Source: Acinetobacter modestus (lineage in GTDB: Bacteria; Pseudomonadota; Gammaproteobacteria; Pseudomonadales; Moraxellaceae). Taken from it: 64,000 bases of DNA. Shown in pieces: positions 25,531 to 35,553 of the stretch. The stretch spans positions 693,734 to 757,733 of the forward strand of contig NZ_BMDV01000002.1 in the NCBI RefSeq assembly GCF_014636095.1, written 5' to 3'. The notes below the pieces were generated by a model that was not told where the DNA came from, made no database searches, and saw only the letters and a list, made by a program, of their open reading frames with translations. Position 1 is the stretch's first letter; each line of letters begins with the position of its first letter. The position numbers and the translations under genes are program-made.

Positions 25531-26037
25531 ATGGAAACACCATATAGGGTTCTATGCGTTTGTTTAGGGAATATTTGTCGTTCTCCTACAGCAGAAGCAA
25601 TTCTCAGACATTATTGTGAGACACATGGTTTAAATGTGGTGGTCGATTCTGCGGGAACCAGTAATTATCATCCAAACAAAGCGCCAGATTTACGTAGTCA
25701 AAAACATGCCATACAACGTGGTTATGATTTATCGACATTAAGAGCAAGACAAATTGTTTTAGCAGACTTTGTTGAGTTTGATCTTATTCTTGCGATGGAT
25801 CATGAAAATTTTGATGATATTCAGGCATTAATATCAAAAGCGGTAAATCAATTCGGTGTTGATCGAATTCGAGCCAAGATCGCATTGATGAGTGAGCATG
25901 ACCCTCATTTTATGCAACAAGCTGTTCCTGACCCTTACTATGGTGGATCGGATGGATTTGATCGAGTACTTGATCAATGTGAATCTAGCAGCCAAGCATG
26001 GGTTAACGTTTTTAAAAAGCAAATGAAAGTAGGGTAA
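25531..26037 (+). CDS. Low-molecular-weight protein-tyrosine phosphatase
   Basis: This 168-residue cytosolic phosphatase has the P-loop CLGNICRSPTAEAI (CX5R) near residues 11-24 and the general-acid loop VPDPYYGG near residue 130. Such enzymes may dephosphorylate a tyrosine kinase of capsule or stress pathways, but no kinase gene is nearby. It lies 16 bp before murB and is probably co-transcribed with it. Confidence 0.93.
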   Translation: METPYRVLCVCLGNICRSPTAEAILRHYCETHGLNVVVDSAGTSNYHPNKAPDLRSQKHAIQRGYDLSTLRARQIVLADFVEFDLILAMDHENFDDIQALISKAVNQFGVDRIRAKIALMSEHDPHFMQQAVPDPYYGGSDGFDRVLDQCESSSQAWVNVFKKQMKVG

Positions 26038-26053
26038 TAGGATTTAATTTAAT

Positions 26054-27088
26054 ATGCAGGTACAAGCACAAGTTCAGCTTAAAAACTTAAATACATTAAA
26101 TTTGAATGCTATTGCTTCGCATTATGTTCAAATCAATCATCCTGATGATGTAATTGAGGCATTAAACTTTGCTGAGCAACACAATTTGAATGCTTTGATT
26201 TTATCTGGTGGAAGTAATGTGTTATTACCCCAACAGATTCAAGCTTTGGTGTTGCATTTAAATATACAAGGGATAAATGTTCTCGCTGAAGATGAAAATA
26301 CCATTACAGTTAAAGTGGGTGCTGGGCAAGTATGGCATGACTTTGTGTTGTACAGCACTCAACAACAATGGTTTGGTTTGCAAAACCTCGCATTAATTCC
26401 TGGTTTAGTGGGTGCATCACCTGTGCAGAATATTGGTGCCTATGGTGTTGAAGTTGGCGAGTTTATCGATTCTGTTCAAGTCTATGATCGTCAACTTAAA
26501 GTTTTTGACTCTATTTCAGGTTCAGACTGTCACTTTGCTTATCGCCATAGTATTTTCAAAGACTATCCAAACCGCTACATCATCGTGAGTGTTACTTTCA
26601 AATTATTAAAAAAAGCTGATTTGAAGTTGAGTTATGGTGATCTTAAACAAGCTGTTGGAGAGGAATTCACCGCTGAAAATTTACAAAATCAGGTGATTCA
26701 TATTCGTCAAAGTAAATTACCTGATCCAAAAGAATTTCCAAATGTTGGAAGCTTTTTTAAAAATCCAATTTTGACTGAAGCTGAATTTGGCAAAATTGCT
26801 CAACATTTTCCAAATATTCCCCATTATCCTCAAGCACATAGCAATGTTAAAGTTGCAGCTGGTTGGTTGATTGATCAAACAGGTTGGAAAGGTAAACAAC
26901 TTGGTTCGGTTGGAATGTTTGATAAACAGGCATTGGTGTTAGTGAATTATGCAGACGCGACATTAGCTGATGTTAAAAATACCTATCAAACTGTACAAAG
27001 TGATGTAAAACAGAAGTTTAATATTCAATTAGAACCTGAACCAGTGTTGTATAGTGAGCAAGGCTTAATCCAAGCGCATCATGTATAA
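26054..27088 (+). CDS. murB: UDP-N-acetylenolpyruvoylglucosamine reductase
   Basis: MurB makes UDP-MurNAc, the second committed step of peptidoglycan synthesis, using FAD and NADPH. The 344-residue protein shows the FAD-binding segment [39 protein letters not shown], and the catalytic stretch [10 protein letters not shown]. The C-terminal [15 protein letters not shown] is also typical of the type I enzyme. Followed 8 bp later by the YdcF-like gene. Confidence 0.97.
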   Translation: MQVQAQVQLKNLNTLNLNAIASHYVQINHPDDVIEALNFAEQHNLNALILSGGSNVLLPQQIQALVLHLNIQGINVLAEDENTITVKVGAGQVWHDFVLYSTQQQWFGLQNLALIPGLVGASPVQNIGAYGVEVGEFIDSVQVYDRQLKVFDSISGSDCHFAYRHSIFKDYPNRYIIVSVTFKLLKKADLKLSYGDLKQAVGEEFTAENLQNQVIHIRQSKLPDPKEFPNVGSFFKNPILTEAEFGKIAQHFPNIPHYPQAHSNVKVAAGWLIDQTGWKGKQLGSVGMFDKQALVLVNYADATLADVKNTYQTVQSDVKQKFNIQLEPEPVLYSEQGLIQAHHV

Positions 27089-27096
27089 GGAATTTT

Positions 27097-28230
27097 ATGG
27101 ATAAAGTACATTGGATGATTGGCTTAGTACGAATCATAACTATATTTTTCGTGCTATTAGGCTGCTTTGTACTTTTTTTATATTCGCCATTTTATTCGCA
27201 ATTGGTTGTAAAGGGGTTAAACCGATTTGTGCCTGTTGATGTGAATGAAGTTGCTGCACAAAGTCAGAAACCAGCTGCGTTAAGCGAGCATGAAACTTTG
27301 GAGCCGGGGTCTAATTTGTGGATTGCGCGCCAAGCTTATCTCAAGTTAATGGAAAAAACATTTCAGTCTGAAAAACCTGAAGATTTAAGATTAATTCAAG
27401 CACGTTATAAATTATTACAACAACTGATTACCGAAGATCAAGAACGCGAAAATGTAGAAGAAAATCAGCAGACGAATATTCCATTAATGGTCGATAAATC
27501 AGAACAGGAACAAGAGAGTTCTGCTGTAGCAGCAAGTACGCCAATGGATTTTTTACAGTGGAATACGCCTGATAATCAGGCATTAATGGGAAAATATATT
27601 GCTTTTTTAGAAACATATCCTGTTGAATTACCTATTTATCCAGATGAAAAAGACGAGACAAATAAAGATTTAGTTGATCTGAAGAAGAACAAGGATGGAA
27701 TGAACGAGTCGCAAGGATTGTCTCAGCCATATGCAATTGTTGTTTTAGGTGGTGGTTTGACACTTGGTGCAAATGGTAAAGATATTGTTGTAAATAACTA
27801 TACACGTCTTCGGTTGGAAAAAACTTTGCAAGTCGAAAAGCAATATCCTCTTCCTATTGTCTTAAGTGGTGTTGAAGCACCTTATATGCAAGCTTGGCTG
27901 AAAGAACGCGGTATAGAAGCGAAGCTTCTAGAAAATAGAAGTATGAATACCTGTGAAAACTCCCGATTTAGTTCATTATTACTGCAAAAGAAAGGTGGCG
28001 CACCGACAGTCATTCTTATCACAGATGAATATCATATGCCACGAACAAGACGTTTATTTGCACTCAATGGAATTGAAACTGTTCCTGTGATCGCACCGAT
28101 GCCAACGACATTGACAGACTGGCGACCTAGTGAACAAAACTATGATCACAGTCGTCGTGCTAACTATGAATTGCTAGCAACGATTCGTGATACGCTTTTT
28201 GGTTCAAGTGATTGTCGAGAGATACCATAA
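27097..28230 (+). CDS. YdcF/ElyC-like DUF218 membrane protein
   Basis: This 377-residue protein has an N-terminal hydrophobic anchor (about residues 8-28), a long charged, probably flexible region (about 60-210), and a C-terminal DUF218 domain. The domain motifs are YAIVVLGGGLTLGANGK, IVLSGVEAPYMQAWL and ITDEYHMPRTRRLF. ElyC and SanA relatives are linked to cell-envelope integrity and undecaprenyl-phosphate metabolism, which fits its position 8 bp after murB. Activity is not known. Confidence 0.85.
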   Translation: MDKVHWMIGLVRIITIFFVLLGCFVLFLYSPFYSQLVVKGLNRFVPVDVNEVAAQSQKPAALSEHETLEPGSNLWIARQAYLKLMEKTFQSEKPEDLRLIQARYKLLQQLITEDQERENVEENQQTNIPLMVDKSEQEQESSAVAASTPMDFLQWNTPDNQALMGKYIAFLETYPVELPIYPDEKDETNKDLVDLKKNKDGMNESQGLSQPYAIVVLGGGLTLGANGKDIVVNNYTRLRLEKTLQVEKQYPLPIVLSGVEAPYMQAWLKERGIEAKLLENRSMNTCENSRFSSLLLQKKGGAPTVILITDEYHMPRTRRLFALNGIETVPVIAPMPTTLTDWRPSEQNYDHSRRANYELLATIRDTLFGSSDCREIP

Positions 28231-28231
28231 T

Positions 28232-29260
28232 ATGTCCAATATTCCATTTTTAAATCCGACAATACTCAAACAATTGGATTTACCTATCCCCAATAGAGAA
28301 ACAACGCCTCAGCTTTTAGAGCCGCTTGATTTATCAAAAATAATAGAACCTTCAAAAGCACTACAAGCCTATAGAAAGCTTTATGGTTTAGATTTACTTG
28401 AATGCGAACACTGGCAAGGCTATGTTGAAATGCCATTATTTCGTTTACATGTACAAGTATTTCAGCCTCAACGTGAAAAGATTTTAGGTACGGTATGCTT
28501 ATTACATGGATACTTAGAGCATAGTGGTATTTATCAACCCATCATAAAAGAAATTCTCGATCAAGGATTCAGTATTATTACATACGATTTGCCCGGTCAC
28601 GGATTAAGTAATGGCTCACCAGCAAGTATTCAGAATTTTGACCATTACCAGCAAGTATTGCATGCAGTTTATGATGTTGTTCGTAGTGCTAAACAACTAC
28701 CAAAACCATGGTTAGGAATAGGGCAAAGTACTGGTGGTGCAATTTGGATGCATCATTTACTTGAATTTGCTGAGCGTAGAGAAGATCCGATCGTTAATCG
28801 AGTGTTGCTCTTATCGCCATTAATTCGACCCGCAAAAACAGCTTGGTGGCATAATTCTGTTGGTTTGGGAATTATTCGTCGTATAAAGAGCCAAGTACCA
28901 CGACATTTCCGTCGTAATAATCATAACCCTGAATTTTTAAGATTTATTCGCCTAACTGATCCATTACAACCTCGAATGATGGGGATGGATTGGATTTTAG
29001 CAATGTCTAAATGGATGTTAGAAATGGAACATCGACCTGCATGTCGTATTCCTGTATGGCTTGCTCAAGGTGCACTCGATCAAACAGTAGATTGGCGTTA
29101 TAACATTGAATATATTCGTCGTAAATTTAGATTACAAACCTTGTTGATGTTGGAAGAGGGTTCGCATCAATTGATTAATGAGCGTGCAGATATTCGAGCT
29201 GCTTTGACTGGATTGATTCCTGCATTTTTACATGCAAAACCAAATCACCACTATTACTAG
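28232..29260 (+). CDS. Alpha/beta hydrolase (lysophospholipase/monoglyceride-lipase type)
   Basis: From ATG 28232, which follows the preceding stop immediately, the product is 342 residues. It has an oxyanion segment CLLHGYLEHSGIY, the YDLPGHGLSNG strand motif, nucleophile elbow GIGQSTGGA and a C-terminal EEGSHQLINE carrying the catalytic His. This is the Hydrolase_4 pattern seen in PldB-like and monoacylglycerol lipase proteins. Fourth gene of the LMW-PTP-murB cluster. Confidence 0.87.
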   Translation: MSNIPFLNPTILKQLDLPIPNRETTPQLLEPLDLSKIIEPSKALQAYRKLYGLDLLECEHWQGYVEMPLFRLHVQVFQPQREKILGTVCLLHGYLEHSGIYQPIIKEILDQGFSIITYDLPGHGLSNGSPASIQNFDHYQQVLHAVYDVVRSAKQLPKPWLGIGQSTGGAIWMHHLLEFAERREDPIVNRVLLLSPLIRPAKTAWWHNSVGLGIIRRIKSQVPRHFRRNNHNPEFLRFIRLTDPLQPRMMGMDWILAMSKWMLEMEHRPACRIPVWLAQGALDQTVDWRYNIEYIRRKFRLQTLLMLEEGSHQLINERADIRAALTGLIPAFLHAKPNHHYY

Positions 29261-29272
29261 TGGTGATTTTTT
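29244..29272 (+). terminator. Terminator of the murB cluster
   Basis: ATCACCACTA...TAGTGGTGAT forms a perfect stem with a short loop followed by T6. It overlaps the hydrolase stop codon. Confidence 0.8.
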
Positions 29273-29293
29273 ATAACTTAATCATTACTAGAA

Positions 29294-30964
29294 TTAGAAT
29301 GTATTAGCATCTGCCAATTTCCACATTCTATAGTAGAAATTTTCTTCATCGTTCAGATCATTTTTCAGTAATTCATTTTCTTTAAGAAAAAAATGAATCT
29401 GTGCATAATTTTTGATTTCACGATCATTCATACGTTGGGCAAGATGATGGGCTTTAATATCAGATGGATGCTTTAAGCCTGCAGCTGCAATCATTTCTGA
29501 TAATGCATGTAATGTATTTTTATGAAAATTAAATACACGTTCTGCTTTAGTCGGAACATCTATCGCTTTTTGACGATCTTGATCTTGCGTTGCAACTCCA
29601 ACAGGGCATTGGTTCGTATGACAACTTTGTGCTTGAATACATCCCACAGCAAACATAAAGCCTCGTGCTGAATTAACCCAATCTGCGCCCAAAGCAAAGG
29701 TGCTCGCAATATCAAAAGCACTAATCATTTTTCCACTGGCACCAATTTTGATTTGTTGTCGTAAGCCTGCACCTATTAAAGTGTTATGTACAAAGCGTAA
29801 GCCTTCTCTTAAGGGAGTGCCGATATAATCACTAAATTCAATCGGTGCTGCACCTGTACCACCTTCAGAGCCATCAACGACGATAAAGTCAGGGATGATT
29901 TTGGTTTCAAGCATCGCTTTGACAATACTCATAAATTGCCAAGGTTGACCAATACACAGTTTAAAACCCACGGGCTTTCCACCAGATAGCTCTCTAAGTT
30001 TTTGAATAAAGAACATCATTTCGATAGGTGTGTTAAAACTTGGATGTTTTGCAGGAGAAATACAATCTTGGTCTCTAGAAACACCTCGTATTTCTGCAAT
30101 TTCCTGCGTAATTTTGTGTTTTGGTAATATTCCACCATGTCCAGGTTTCGCGCCTTGAGAGAGTTTTAGCTCAATCATCTTAATTTTTGGATTTTGTGCT
30201 TGTTGTCTAAATTTTTCAGGATCAAATAATCCATCAACAGTTCGACAACCAAAATAGCCACTTGCAATTTGCCATACGATGTCACCACCATTTTCCAGAT
30301 GATAAGGGCTCAAGCTACCTTCACCCGTATCATGATAGAAATTTCCTAGATGAGCACCTTTGTTGAGTGCACGAATTGCATTCGCACTTAAACTTCCAAA
30401 ACTCATGGCAGAAATATTCATTATGGATGCACTGTAGGGTTGACTACATTGGCTATTGCCAATCTGTACGCGAAAAGTGCTTGGGTCAGCAGGCGGACAT
30501 GGAGAAATTGAATGAACGATAAATCGATAGTTTGGTTCATAAACATCAATAATTGAACCAAATGGCTTGTCTGCATTTTCATTTTTTGCGCGTTGATAAA
30601 CAAGACTACGTTGCATTCTTGAAAAGGGTAATGCATCTTGATCAGACTCTATAAAGTATTGTCTGATCTCAGGTCGAACATCTTCAAAGATAAAACGGAA
30701 ATGCCCTAAAATGGGATAGTTTCTGAGTATTGCATGCTTTTTTTGCAATAAATCATGTAGACCCAAGAGACTCAGTAAGCTGGTGACAAGCCATAGCGTA
30801 TTTAATAACGTATCTGAAATAAAATAATAAATGGTGTGTGGTGTATAAATCGTTCTAAACCAAGTAATAGTTAAAGCAGTAAAAATACAAAGAAACCAAA
30901 CCGAGTGTCTTGAAAAGAAAGTATTAAGTAATTTATGTCTTATTGCTTGAGCAGGGCTAGCCAT
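29294..30964 (-). CDS. FMN-binding glutamate-synthase-like membrane protein
   Basis: This 556-residue protein has two N-terminal transmembrane segments (about residues 20-70) and a glutamate-synthase central/FMN domain. Visible are MSFGSLSANAIRAL, FYHDTGEGSLSPYH, LSQGAKPGHGGILP, the GxEGGTGAAP segment near DFIVVDGSEG, and a Cys-rich HTNQCPVGVATQ. It lacks the glutaminase domain, so it is not a true GOGAT. Such stand-alone proteins are widespread but unassigned. ATG 30964 is preferred to the in-frame TTG at 30973. Confidence 0.85.
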   Translation of the reverse strand: MASPAQAIRHKLLNTFFSRHSVWFLCIFTALTITWFRTIYTPHTIYYFISDTLLNTLWLVTSLLSLLGLHDLLQKKHAILRNYPILGHFRFIFEDVRPEIRQYFIESDQDALPFSRMQRSLVYQRAKNENADKPFGSIIDVYEPNYRFIVHSISPCPPADPSTFRVQIGNSQCSQPYSASIMNISAMSFGSLSANAIRALNKGAHLGNFYHDTGEGSLSPYHLENGGDIVWQIASGYFGCRTVDGLFDPEKFRQQAQNPKIKMIELKLSQGAKPGHGGILPKHKITQEIAEIRGVSRDQDCISPAKHPSFNTPIEMMFFIQKLRELSGGKPVGFKLCIGQPWQFMSIVKAMLETKIIPDFIVVDGSEGGTGAAPIEFSDYIGTPLREGLRFVHNTLIGAGLRQQIKIGASGKMISAFDIASTFALGADWVNSARGFMFAVGCIQAQSCHTNQCPVGVATQDQDRQKAIDVPTKAERVFNFHKNTLHALSEMIAAAGLKHPSDIKAHHLAQRMNDREIKNYAQIHFFLKENELLKNDLNDEENFYYRMWKLADANTF

Positions 30965-31464
30965 AGGCAACAATTTCCTATAATTCAGCAGTAGTCAAAC
31001 CATGCCCTGAACCTATGCAATCTACAAGTAACGAATTGTTAGATTTGATAATTATTTTTAATTGCCTTGTAACACGTCGGGATTTATTTACTCGATTTTT
31101 AAGAATGTCAGATTTTGATATGGCGTGCTTGTTTTTTAAATTTTATTCTAGTGAAAATTCACCTAATTTTGGTGAGATTGAAATTTAATTAAATTATACT
31201 ATTCGTAATTAAATTATGTATTGCATAAATTTAATCTTTCTTGTAGCATGGTTCTATGGATTAAAATCAATACTGAGAATAGGTTTTCTAAAAGATGTAT
31301 TGGTTGCGATAAGGACAGGAAAGGTTTCAATCAGGATGTTTTTGAGACACTTATAAAAACACTTGTTACCTTTTCTAGTAAGTTAAGCAGATGCTATTGA
31401 TTGTTATACATAAGCATGTGTTTAGTATTCAAACGGATGAATTTATCTAAATAAGGGAAACTAG
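30965..31464. other. Control region upstream of hpd
   Basis: About 500 bases with no coding ORF. It holds the divergent promoters of the glutamate-synthase-like gene and hpd, and the palindromic box at 31202-31220 similar to those upstream of fahA and aroP. I see no stable RNA element. Confidence 0.5.
31202..31220. promoter_or_regulatory. Palindromic box upstream of hpd
   Basis: TTCGTAATTAAATTATGTA is an imperfect inverted repeat of the CGTAATT/AATTACG type. Related palindromes lie upstream of fahA and aroP. A plausible operator for the IclR regulator at 32579; it is about 245 bp before the hpd start. Confidence 0.4.
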
Positions 31465-32520
31465 ATGGACATTTTAGATAACCCATTAGAACTATGTGGT
31501 TTTGCTTTTATTGAGTTTGTTTCGAAGGAAAATGGCTTAGATCAAATTTTTGAAACAATCGGTTTTTCTAAAGTTGCAAAACATAAATCTAAAAAAGTTT
31601 ATTTATGGCGCCAAGGTAATATCAATATTATTTTGAATTATCAGCCTGAATCTTATGCTTCATTCTTTTTCAAAGAACACGGTCCATCTGCATGTGCAAT
31701 GGGGTTTAGAACCCGCGATGCAGCTAAAGCGTTTAAAAATGCTGTTGAGCTTGGTGCTGAGCCGATGTACACACAAGCTGGACCGATGGAACTCAATATT
31801 CCTGCGATTAAAGGAATTGGTGGAATGCCAATTTTCCTTGTTGACCGTGATATTTATTCTAATGACTTCGTCTTCTTTGATGATGTAGATAAAAATCCAA
31901 AAGGCGCTGGTTTAAACGAAATTGACCATTTGACTCATAACGTCTACAAAGGACGTATGGATTATTGGGCAAATTTCTACGAGAAGATTTTTAATTTCCA
32001 AGAAATCCGTTATTTTGATATTAAAGGCGAATATACTGGTCTGACTTCAAAAGCTTTGACTGCACCTGATGGCATGATTCGTATCCCATTAAATGAGGAT
32101 TCAGATAAAGGTAATGGTCAAATTGCCGAATTCTTAGCAGATTTTAATGGTGAAGGCATTCAGCATATTGCTTTTATTACTGATGATTTGCTTTCAACAT
32201 GGGATAAGTTAAAAGGTTTGGGTTTGGAGTTTATGACACCACCACCAGAGACTTATTACGAAATGTTGAAGGATCGTTTACCAGCACATGGTGAACCGAC
32301 TGAAGAATTACAAAAGCGTGGTATTTTACTAGATGGTAATACCAAAGATGGTCAGAAAAAGTTGCTGTTGCAGATTTTTTCTCAAAATATGCTTGGACCA
32401 GTGTTCTTTGAGTTTATTCAACGTAAGGACGATGATGGTTTTGGTGAAGGGAACTTCAAAGCGCTATTTGAATCAATTGAACGTGATCAAATTCGCCGCG
32501 GTGTATTAGAAGCAAAATAA
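31465..32520 (+). CDS. hpd: 4-hydroxyphenylpyruvate dioxygenase
   Basis: Hpd converts 4-hydroxyphenylpyruvate to homogentisate using non-haem iron, in tyrosine degradation. The 351-residue protein has the two VOC domains, with iron ligands expected in [18 protein letters not shown] and [10 protein letters not shown], all present. AAGGGAA lies before the ATG. Divergent from the glutamate-synthase-like gene and followed by a strong terminator. It supplies the substrate for the fah-mai operon encoded 1 kb downstream on the other strand. Confidence 0.96.
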   Translation: MDILDNPLELCGFAFIEFVSKENGLDQIFETIGFSKVAKHKSKKVYLWRQGNINIILNYQPESYASFFFKEHGPSACAMGFRTRDAAKAFKNAVELGAEPMYTQAGPMELNIPAIKGIGGMPIFLVDRDIYSNDFVFFDDVDKNPKGAGLNEIDHLTHNVYKGRMDYWANFYEKIFNFQEIRYFDIKGEYTGLTSKALTAPDGMIRIPLNEDSDKGNGQIAEFLADFNGEGIQHIAFITDDLLSTWDKLKGLGLEFMTPPPETYYEMLKDRLPAHGEPTEELQKRGILLDGNTKDGQKKLLLQIFSQNMLGPVFFEFIQRKDDDGFGEGNFKALFESIERDQIRRGVLEAK

Positions 32521-32536
32521 AAACTCTAAAAAGATA

Positions 32537-32567
32537 AAGCCAAGAAATTTATTTCTTGGCTTTTTTA
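32537..32567 (+). terminator. Terminator of hpd
   Basis: AAGCCAAGAAAT pairs with ATTTCTTGGCTT around a short loop, followed by TTTT. It lies about 17 bp after the hpd stop. Confidence 0.88.
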
Positions 32568-32578
32568 TTTGCAAATAT

Positions 32579-33358
32579 CTATCTTGTTTGAATAAATTGA
32601 TTGATTGCAGCGACTTCGCGTTTAAACAATTCGAGTTTTTCACTGTCTTGATGTACAGGTAAAAACATTTCGCTATCTAAAGCAACAATGCAAAATTCCA
32701 TCGAGCGGTGAGCATTGAAGATTGGAATACCGACAGCATTGATTCCAACGAGTAAATCTCCTTGGGCAATCGCCATACCATGTTCTAATGTTTTTTCTTT
32801 TAAGGCGATGAACTCATTCCAATCGTTCGGCTTGATCGGATAATGATTACGAGTCGCTTTATCCCATTCAGCCTGCATAAGGGGCTTAATAACTGCTTCA
32901 GGCAAATATGAGGCAAACACACGACCTGCAGCAGAGTTGACCAAAGGCATAATTGAACCTACTTTGGTCACAATTGAAATCGGGTGGTTTGATTCGATTG
33001 ACTGAACAACCAAAGGACCTTGAGGTGACCATTTGCTAATCTGGATGCCACAACCGATCTTACTTTGTAATTCATAAATTAAATGCTGAACCAGTTGTAA
33101 AACATCAGTATGTTGAATACAGCTGAGACCTAAACGCCAAGCTTGATCTCCTAAAGTATATTGCCCATCATCTAACTGTTTGGCGTAATTCATACGAATT
33201 AGGCTAACCAAATAACGATGTACTTTGGCAGGATGCATATCTAGCTTATGAGACAGATCTTTCAAAATAATTGGTTTATTGTGTTCTAAAAGTGCATTGA
33301 GTACGGTTAAACCTACCTCAAGAGATTGAACCCCACCAGATAACTTTTCTTCAATCAT
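32579..33358 (-). CDS. IclR-family regulator of the tyrosine/homogentisate genes
   Basis: This 259-residue regulator has an N-terminal winged helix (LEVGLTVLNALLEH, LKDLSHKLDMHPAKVHRYLV) and a C-terminal IclR effector domain (AAGRVFASYLPE, GINAVGIPIF). Placed between hpd and the fah operon, it is very likely the HmgR-type regulator, perhaps responding to homogentisate. Targets are suggested by shared palindromes at 31202, 37634 and 37788. No fah- or hpd-specific experiment can be read from sequence. Confidence 0.88.
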   Translation of the reverse strand: MIEEKLSGGVQSLEVGLTVLNALLEHNKPIILKDLSHKLDMHPAKVHRYLVSLIRMNYAKQLDDGQYTLGDQAWRLGLSCIQHTDVLQLVQHLIYELQSKIGCGIQISKWSPQGPLVVQSIESNHPISIVTKVGSIMPLVNSAAGRVFASYLPEAVIKPLMQAEWDKATRNHYPIKPNDWNEFIALKEKTLEHGMAIAQGDLLVGINAVGIPIFNAHRSMEFCIVALDSEMFLPVHQDSEKLELFKREVAAINQFIQTR

Positions 33359-33583
33359 TCAATAGCCCTTAATCTAGATTCTCTTTAGTGGTGTTCTATG
33401 GATCATTTTTACAATATCAACTCAGCACATAATGCCTGAGTAATGGATAAAATAAAAATCATCTTTTTAAATGACTTAAATAGGTGAATTGTATAAGCAT
33501 ATTCTGATGATTTATATTCTTACACTCCGCCTTATCATATTAAAAATAAACTTAAGGATGCGACTTCGATGAAATTTAGGCAA

Positions 33584-33623
33584 TAAAAAATCGGTATTAA
33601 AGCTATATTTCTTCAATACCGAT
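33584..33623 (-). terminator. Terminator of the fahA-scoB operon
   Basis: On the minus strand ATCGGTATT pairs with AATACCGAT and is followed by TTTTTT, 7 bp after the scoB stop. The loop is 16 bases. Confidence 0.85.
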
Positions 33624-33629
33624 AGAAAC

Positions 33630-34271
33630 TTATGCTGCAAGTGTATTTCTGATTTCAATACCAGTTGCTGCTTGTATTTCATCAAAGCTCACTTGCTCTG
33701 CTAACTCAACAAGTTCCACGCCATGTTCTGTGATATCCAGTACACCTAAATCACTGATAATACGATTCACAACCTGACTACCTGTTAGAGGCAAAGTACA
33801 GTTCTTTAGGATTTTGGGTTGACCATCTTTGGTGGAGTGCTCCATCAAGACGACAACTTTTTGTACTCCAGCAACCAAATCCATTGCACCACCCATGCCT
33901 TTAACTTTCTTTCCTGGAATCATCCAGTTGGCAAGATCACCTTGTTCTGATACTTCCATTGCACCTAAGATGGCCAAGTTAACACGTCCGCCACGGATCA
34001 TCGCAAATGATTCAGAACTTGAAAAGAATGCGCCACCATTTTTTACAGTCACGGTTTGTTTGCCAGCATTGATAAGATCTGCATCGACAAGATCTTCAGT
34101 CGGAAATTCATCAATACCCAATAATCCATTTTCAGACTGTAACCAAACATCTATACCAGTAGGAATATAGTTCGCTACTAAGGTTGGTAAGCCAATACCC
34201 AAATTTACATAAAAGCCATCTTGTAATTCTTGGGCTGCACGTTGTGCCATTTGTTGTTTAGTCCATGCCAT
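33630..34271 (-). CDS. scoB: 3-oxoacid CoA-transferase subunit B
   Basis: This beta subunit transfers CoA to a 3-oxoacid such as acetoacetate. The 213-residue length is typical, and the catalytic glutamate is in [26 protein letters not shown] and [15 protein letters not shown] are family marks. AAGGAG precedes the ATG, and the gap from the A subunit is 10 bp. In this operon it would activate the acetoacetate released by fumarylacetoacetase. Confidence 0.93.
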   Translation of the reverse strand: MAWTKQQMAQRAAQELQDGFYVNLGIGLPTLVANYIPTGIDVWLQSENGLLGIDEFPTEDLVDADLINAGKQTVTVKNGGAFFSSSESFAMIRGGRVNLAILGAMEVSEQGDLANWMIPGKKVKGMGGAMDLVAGVQKVVVLMEHSTKDGQPKILKNCTLPLTGSQVVNRIISDLGVLDITEHGVELVELAEQVSFDEIQAATGIEIRNTLAA

Positions 34272-34281
34272 GACTTACTCC

Positions 34282-34986
34282 TTATACAGCAACTTTTAAT
34301 GTACGTTGTTCAATACGTTTCTCTGGATGAGCATTCAAAACGACTGCATTCACATATATACCTGCTAAGTGAATATCATCTGGATCGATTTCGCCCAGCT
34401 CAACGATTTGCTCGACCTCAACGATGGTATAGCGACCCGCCATTGCACATTCAGGATTAAAATTACGAGCAGTTTTTCTGAAAACTAAATTTCCTGCTTT
34501 ATCTGCTTTATACGCTTTGATTAAAGCAACATCAGCGGTTAATGAGGATTCAAGTAAATAAGACTTACCTTGAAACTCTCGAACTTCTTTGCCTTCAGCG
34601 ATGCTTGTTCCGACACCTGTCGCTGTATAGAATGCAGGAATACCTGCACCCCCAGCACGAAGTTTTTCGGCGAGTGTCCCTTGAGGAGTCAGTTCAACTT
34701 CTAATTCGCCGTTTAAAAATTGACGTTCGAATTCTTTATTTTCACCGACGTAAGATGAAATCATTTTTTTAATCTGTTTGGTTTGTAGCAGTAAACCAAG
34801 CCCATAGTCATCTACGCCAGCGTTATTGCTAATACAGGTAAGTTGTTTAACACCACTTTGTTTTAAAGCTTGGATCAACGCTTCTGGGATACCACATAAT
34901 CCAAAGCCACCAACAGCAATGGTTTGACCATCTTTGACGATACCTTGTAGTGCTACTTCGGCATTTAGAGAGACTTTGTTGACCAT
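34282..34986 (-). CDS. scoA: 3-oxoacid CoA-transferase subunit A
   Basis: From ATG 34986 the product is 234 residues, starting [15 protein letters not shown], with the alpha-subunit CoA-binding motif [13 protein letters not shown] near residue 25 and [21 protein letters not shown] lies 7 bases upstream; a longer in-frame start at 35055 would overlap the VOC gene and is rejected. It partners with scoB to form acetoacetyl-CoA, which links tyrosine breakdown to central metabolism. Confidence 0.93.
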   Translation of the reverse strand: MVNKVSLNAEVALQGIVKDGQTIAVGGFGLCGIPEALIQALKQSGVKQLTCISNNAGVDDYGLGLLLQTKQIKKMISSYVGENKEFERQFLNGELEVELTPQGTLAEKLRAGGAGIPAFYTATGVGTSIAEGKEVREFQGKSYLLESSLTADVALIKAYKADKAGNLVFRKTARNFNPECAMAGRYTIVEVEQIVELGEIDPDDIHLAGIYVNAVVLNAHPEKRIEQRTLKVAV

Positions 34987-34988
34987 GT

Positions 34989-35537
34989 CTATGCTCCTAA
35001 TTCTTCTTGATGCAAGAAATGTGTGTGTTGAGGTGCTCGTTTGGTACGGCTCCATTCATCTAACATTTCAAGTTTCATCTCTTCAGTGATACGAGCAATT
35101 TTGGCATCAGCATGACTGTCGTTATAAGTGAGTTCTAGGCGATGTCCATTAGGATCAAAGAAATAAATAGAATGGAAGATACCGTGATTAGTTACACCTA
35201 ACACTTTTACTCCGTGTTGCTCTAAATGTGCTTTTGCATCTAATAGTGCTTCCTGATTCTCAACTTCGAAAGCAATATGTTGTACCCATTGAGGTGTATT
35301 TTCATCACGTCCCATTTCAGGCTGTGTTGGAAGTTCAAAAAAAGCCAATACATTTCCTTGCCCTGCATCCAAGAACAAATGCATATAGGGGTCAAAAGCT
35401 TTAGTTGAGGGAACATGGTCTTCAGCAAACGCTAGGATAAAATCCATATTCAGCATTTTTTTATACCATTCCACAGTTTCTTTGGCGTCTTTACAGCGAT
35501 AGGCAACGTGGTGAATTTTTTTAATTGCAAAACTCAT
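34989..35537 (-). CDS. VOC-family protein, candidate homogentisate ring-cleavage dioxygenase
   Basis: From ATG 35537 (AAGGAA 7 bases upstream) this 182-residue protein is a single vicinal-oxygen-chelate domain. Three metal-ligand positions are visible: His in [10 protein letters not shown], His in VQHIAFEV and Glu in HRLELTYND, a 2-His-1-Glu set as in type I extradiol dioxygenases. It sits between maiA and scoA in a homogentisate operon that has no classical cupin-type HmgA. I infer it performs, or supports, homogentisate cleavage; a glyoxalase-like role is the alternative. Confidence 0.65.
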   Translation of the reverse strand: MSFAIKKIHHVAYRCKDAKETVEWYKKMLNMDFILAFAEDHVPSTKAFDPYMHLFLDAGQGNVLAFFELPTQPEMGRDENTPQWVQHIAFEVENQEALLDAKAHLEQHGVKVLGVTNHGIFHSIYFFDPNGHRLELTYNDSHADAKIARITEEMKLEMLDEWSRTKRAPQHTHFLHQEELGA

Positions 35538-35553
35538 ATCAAATTCCTTTTCA

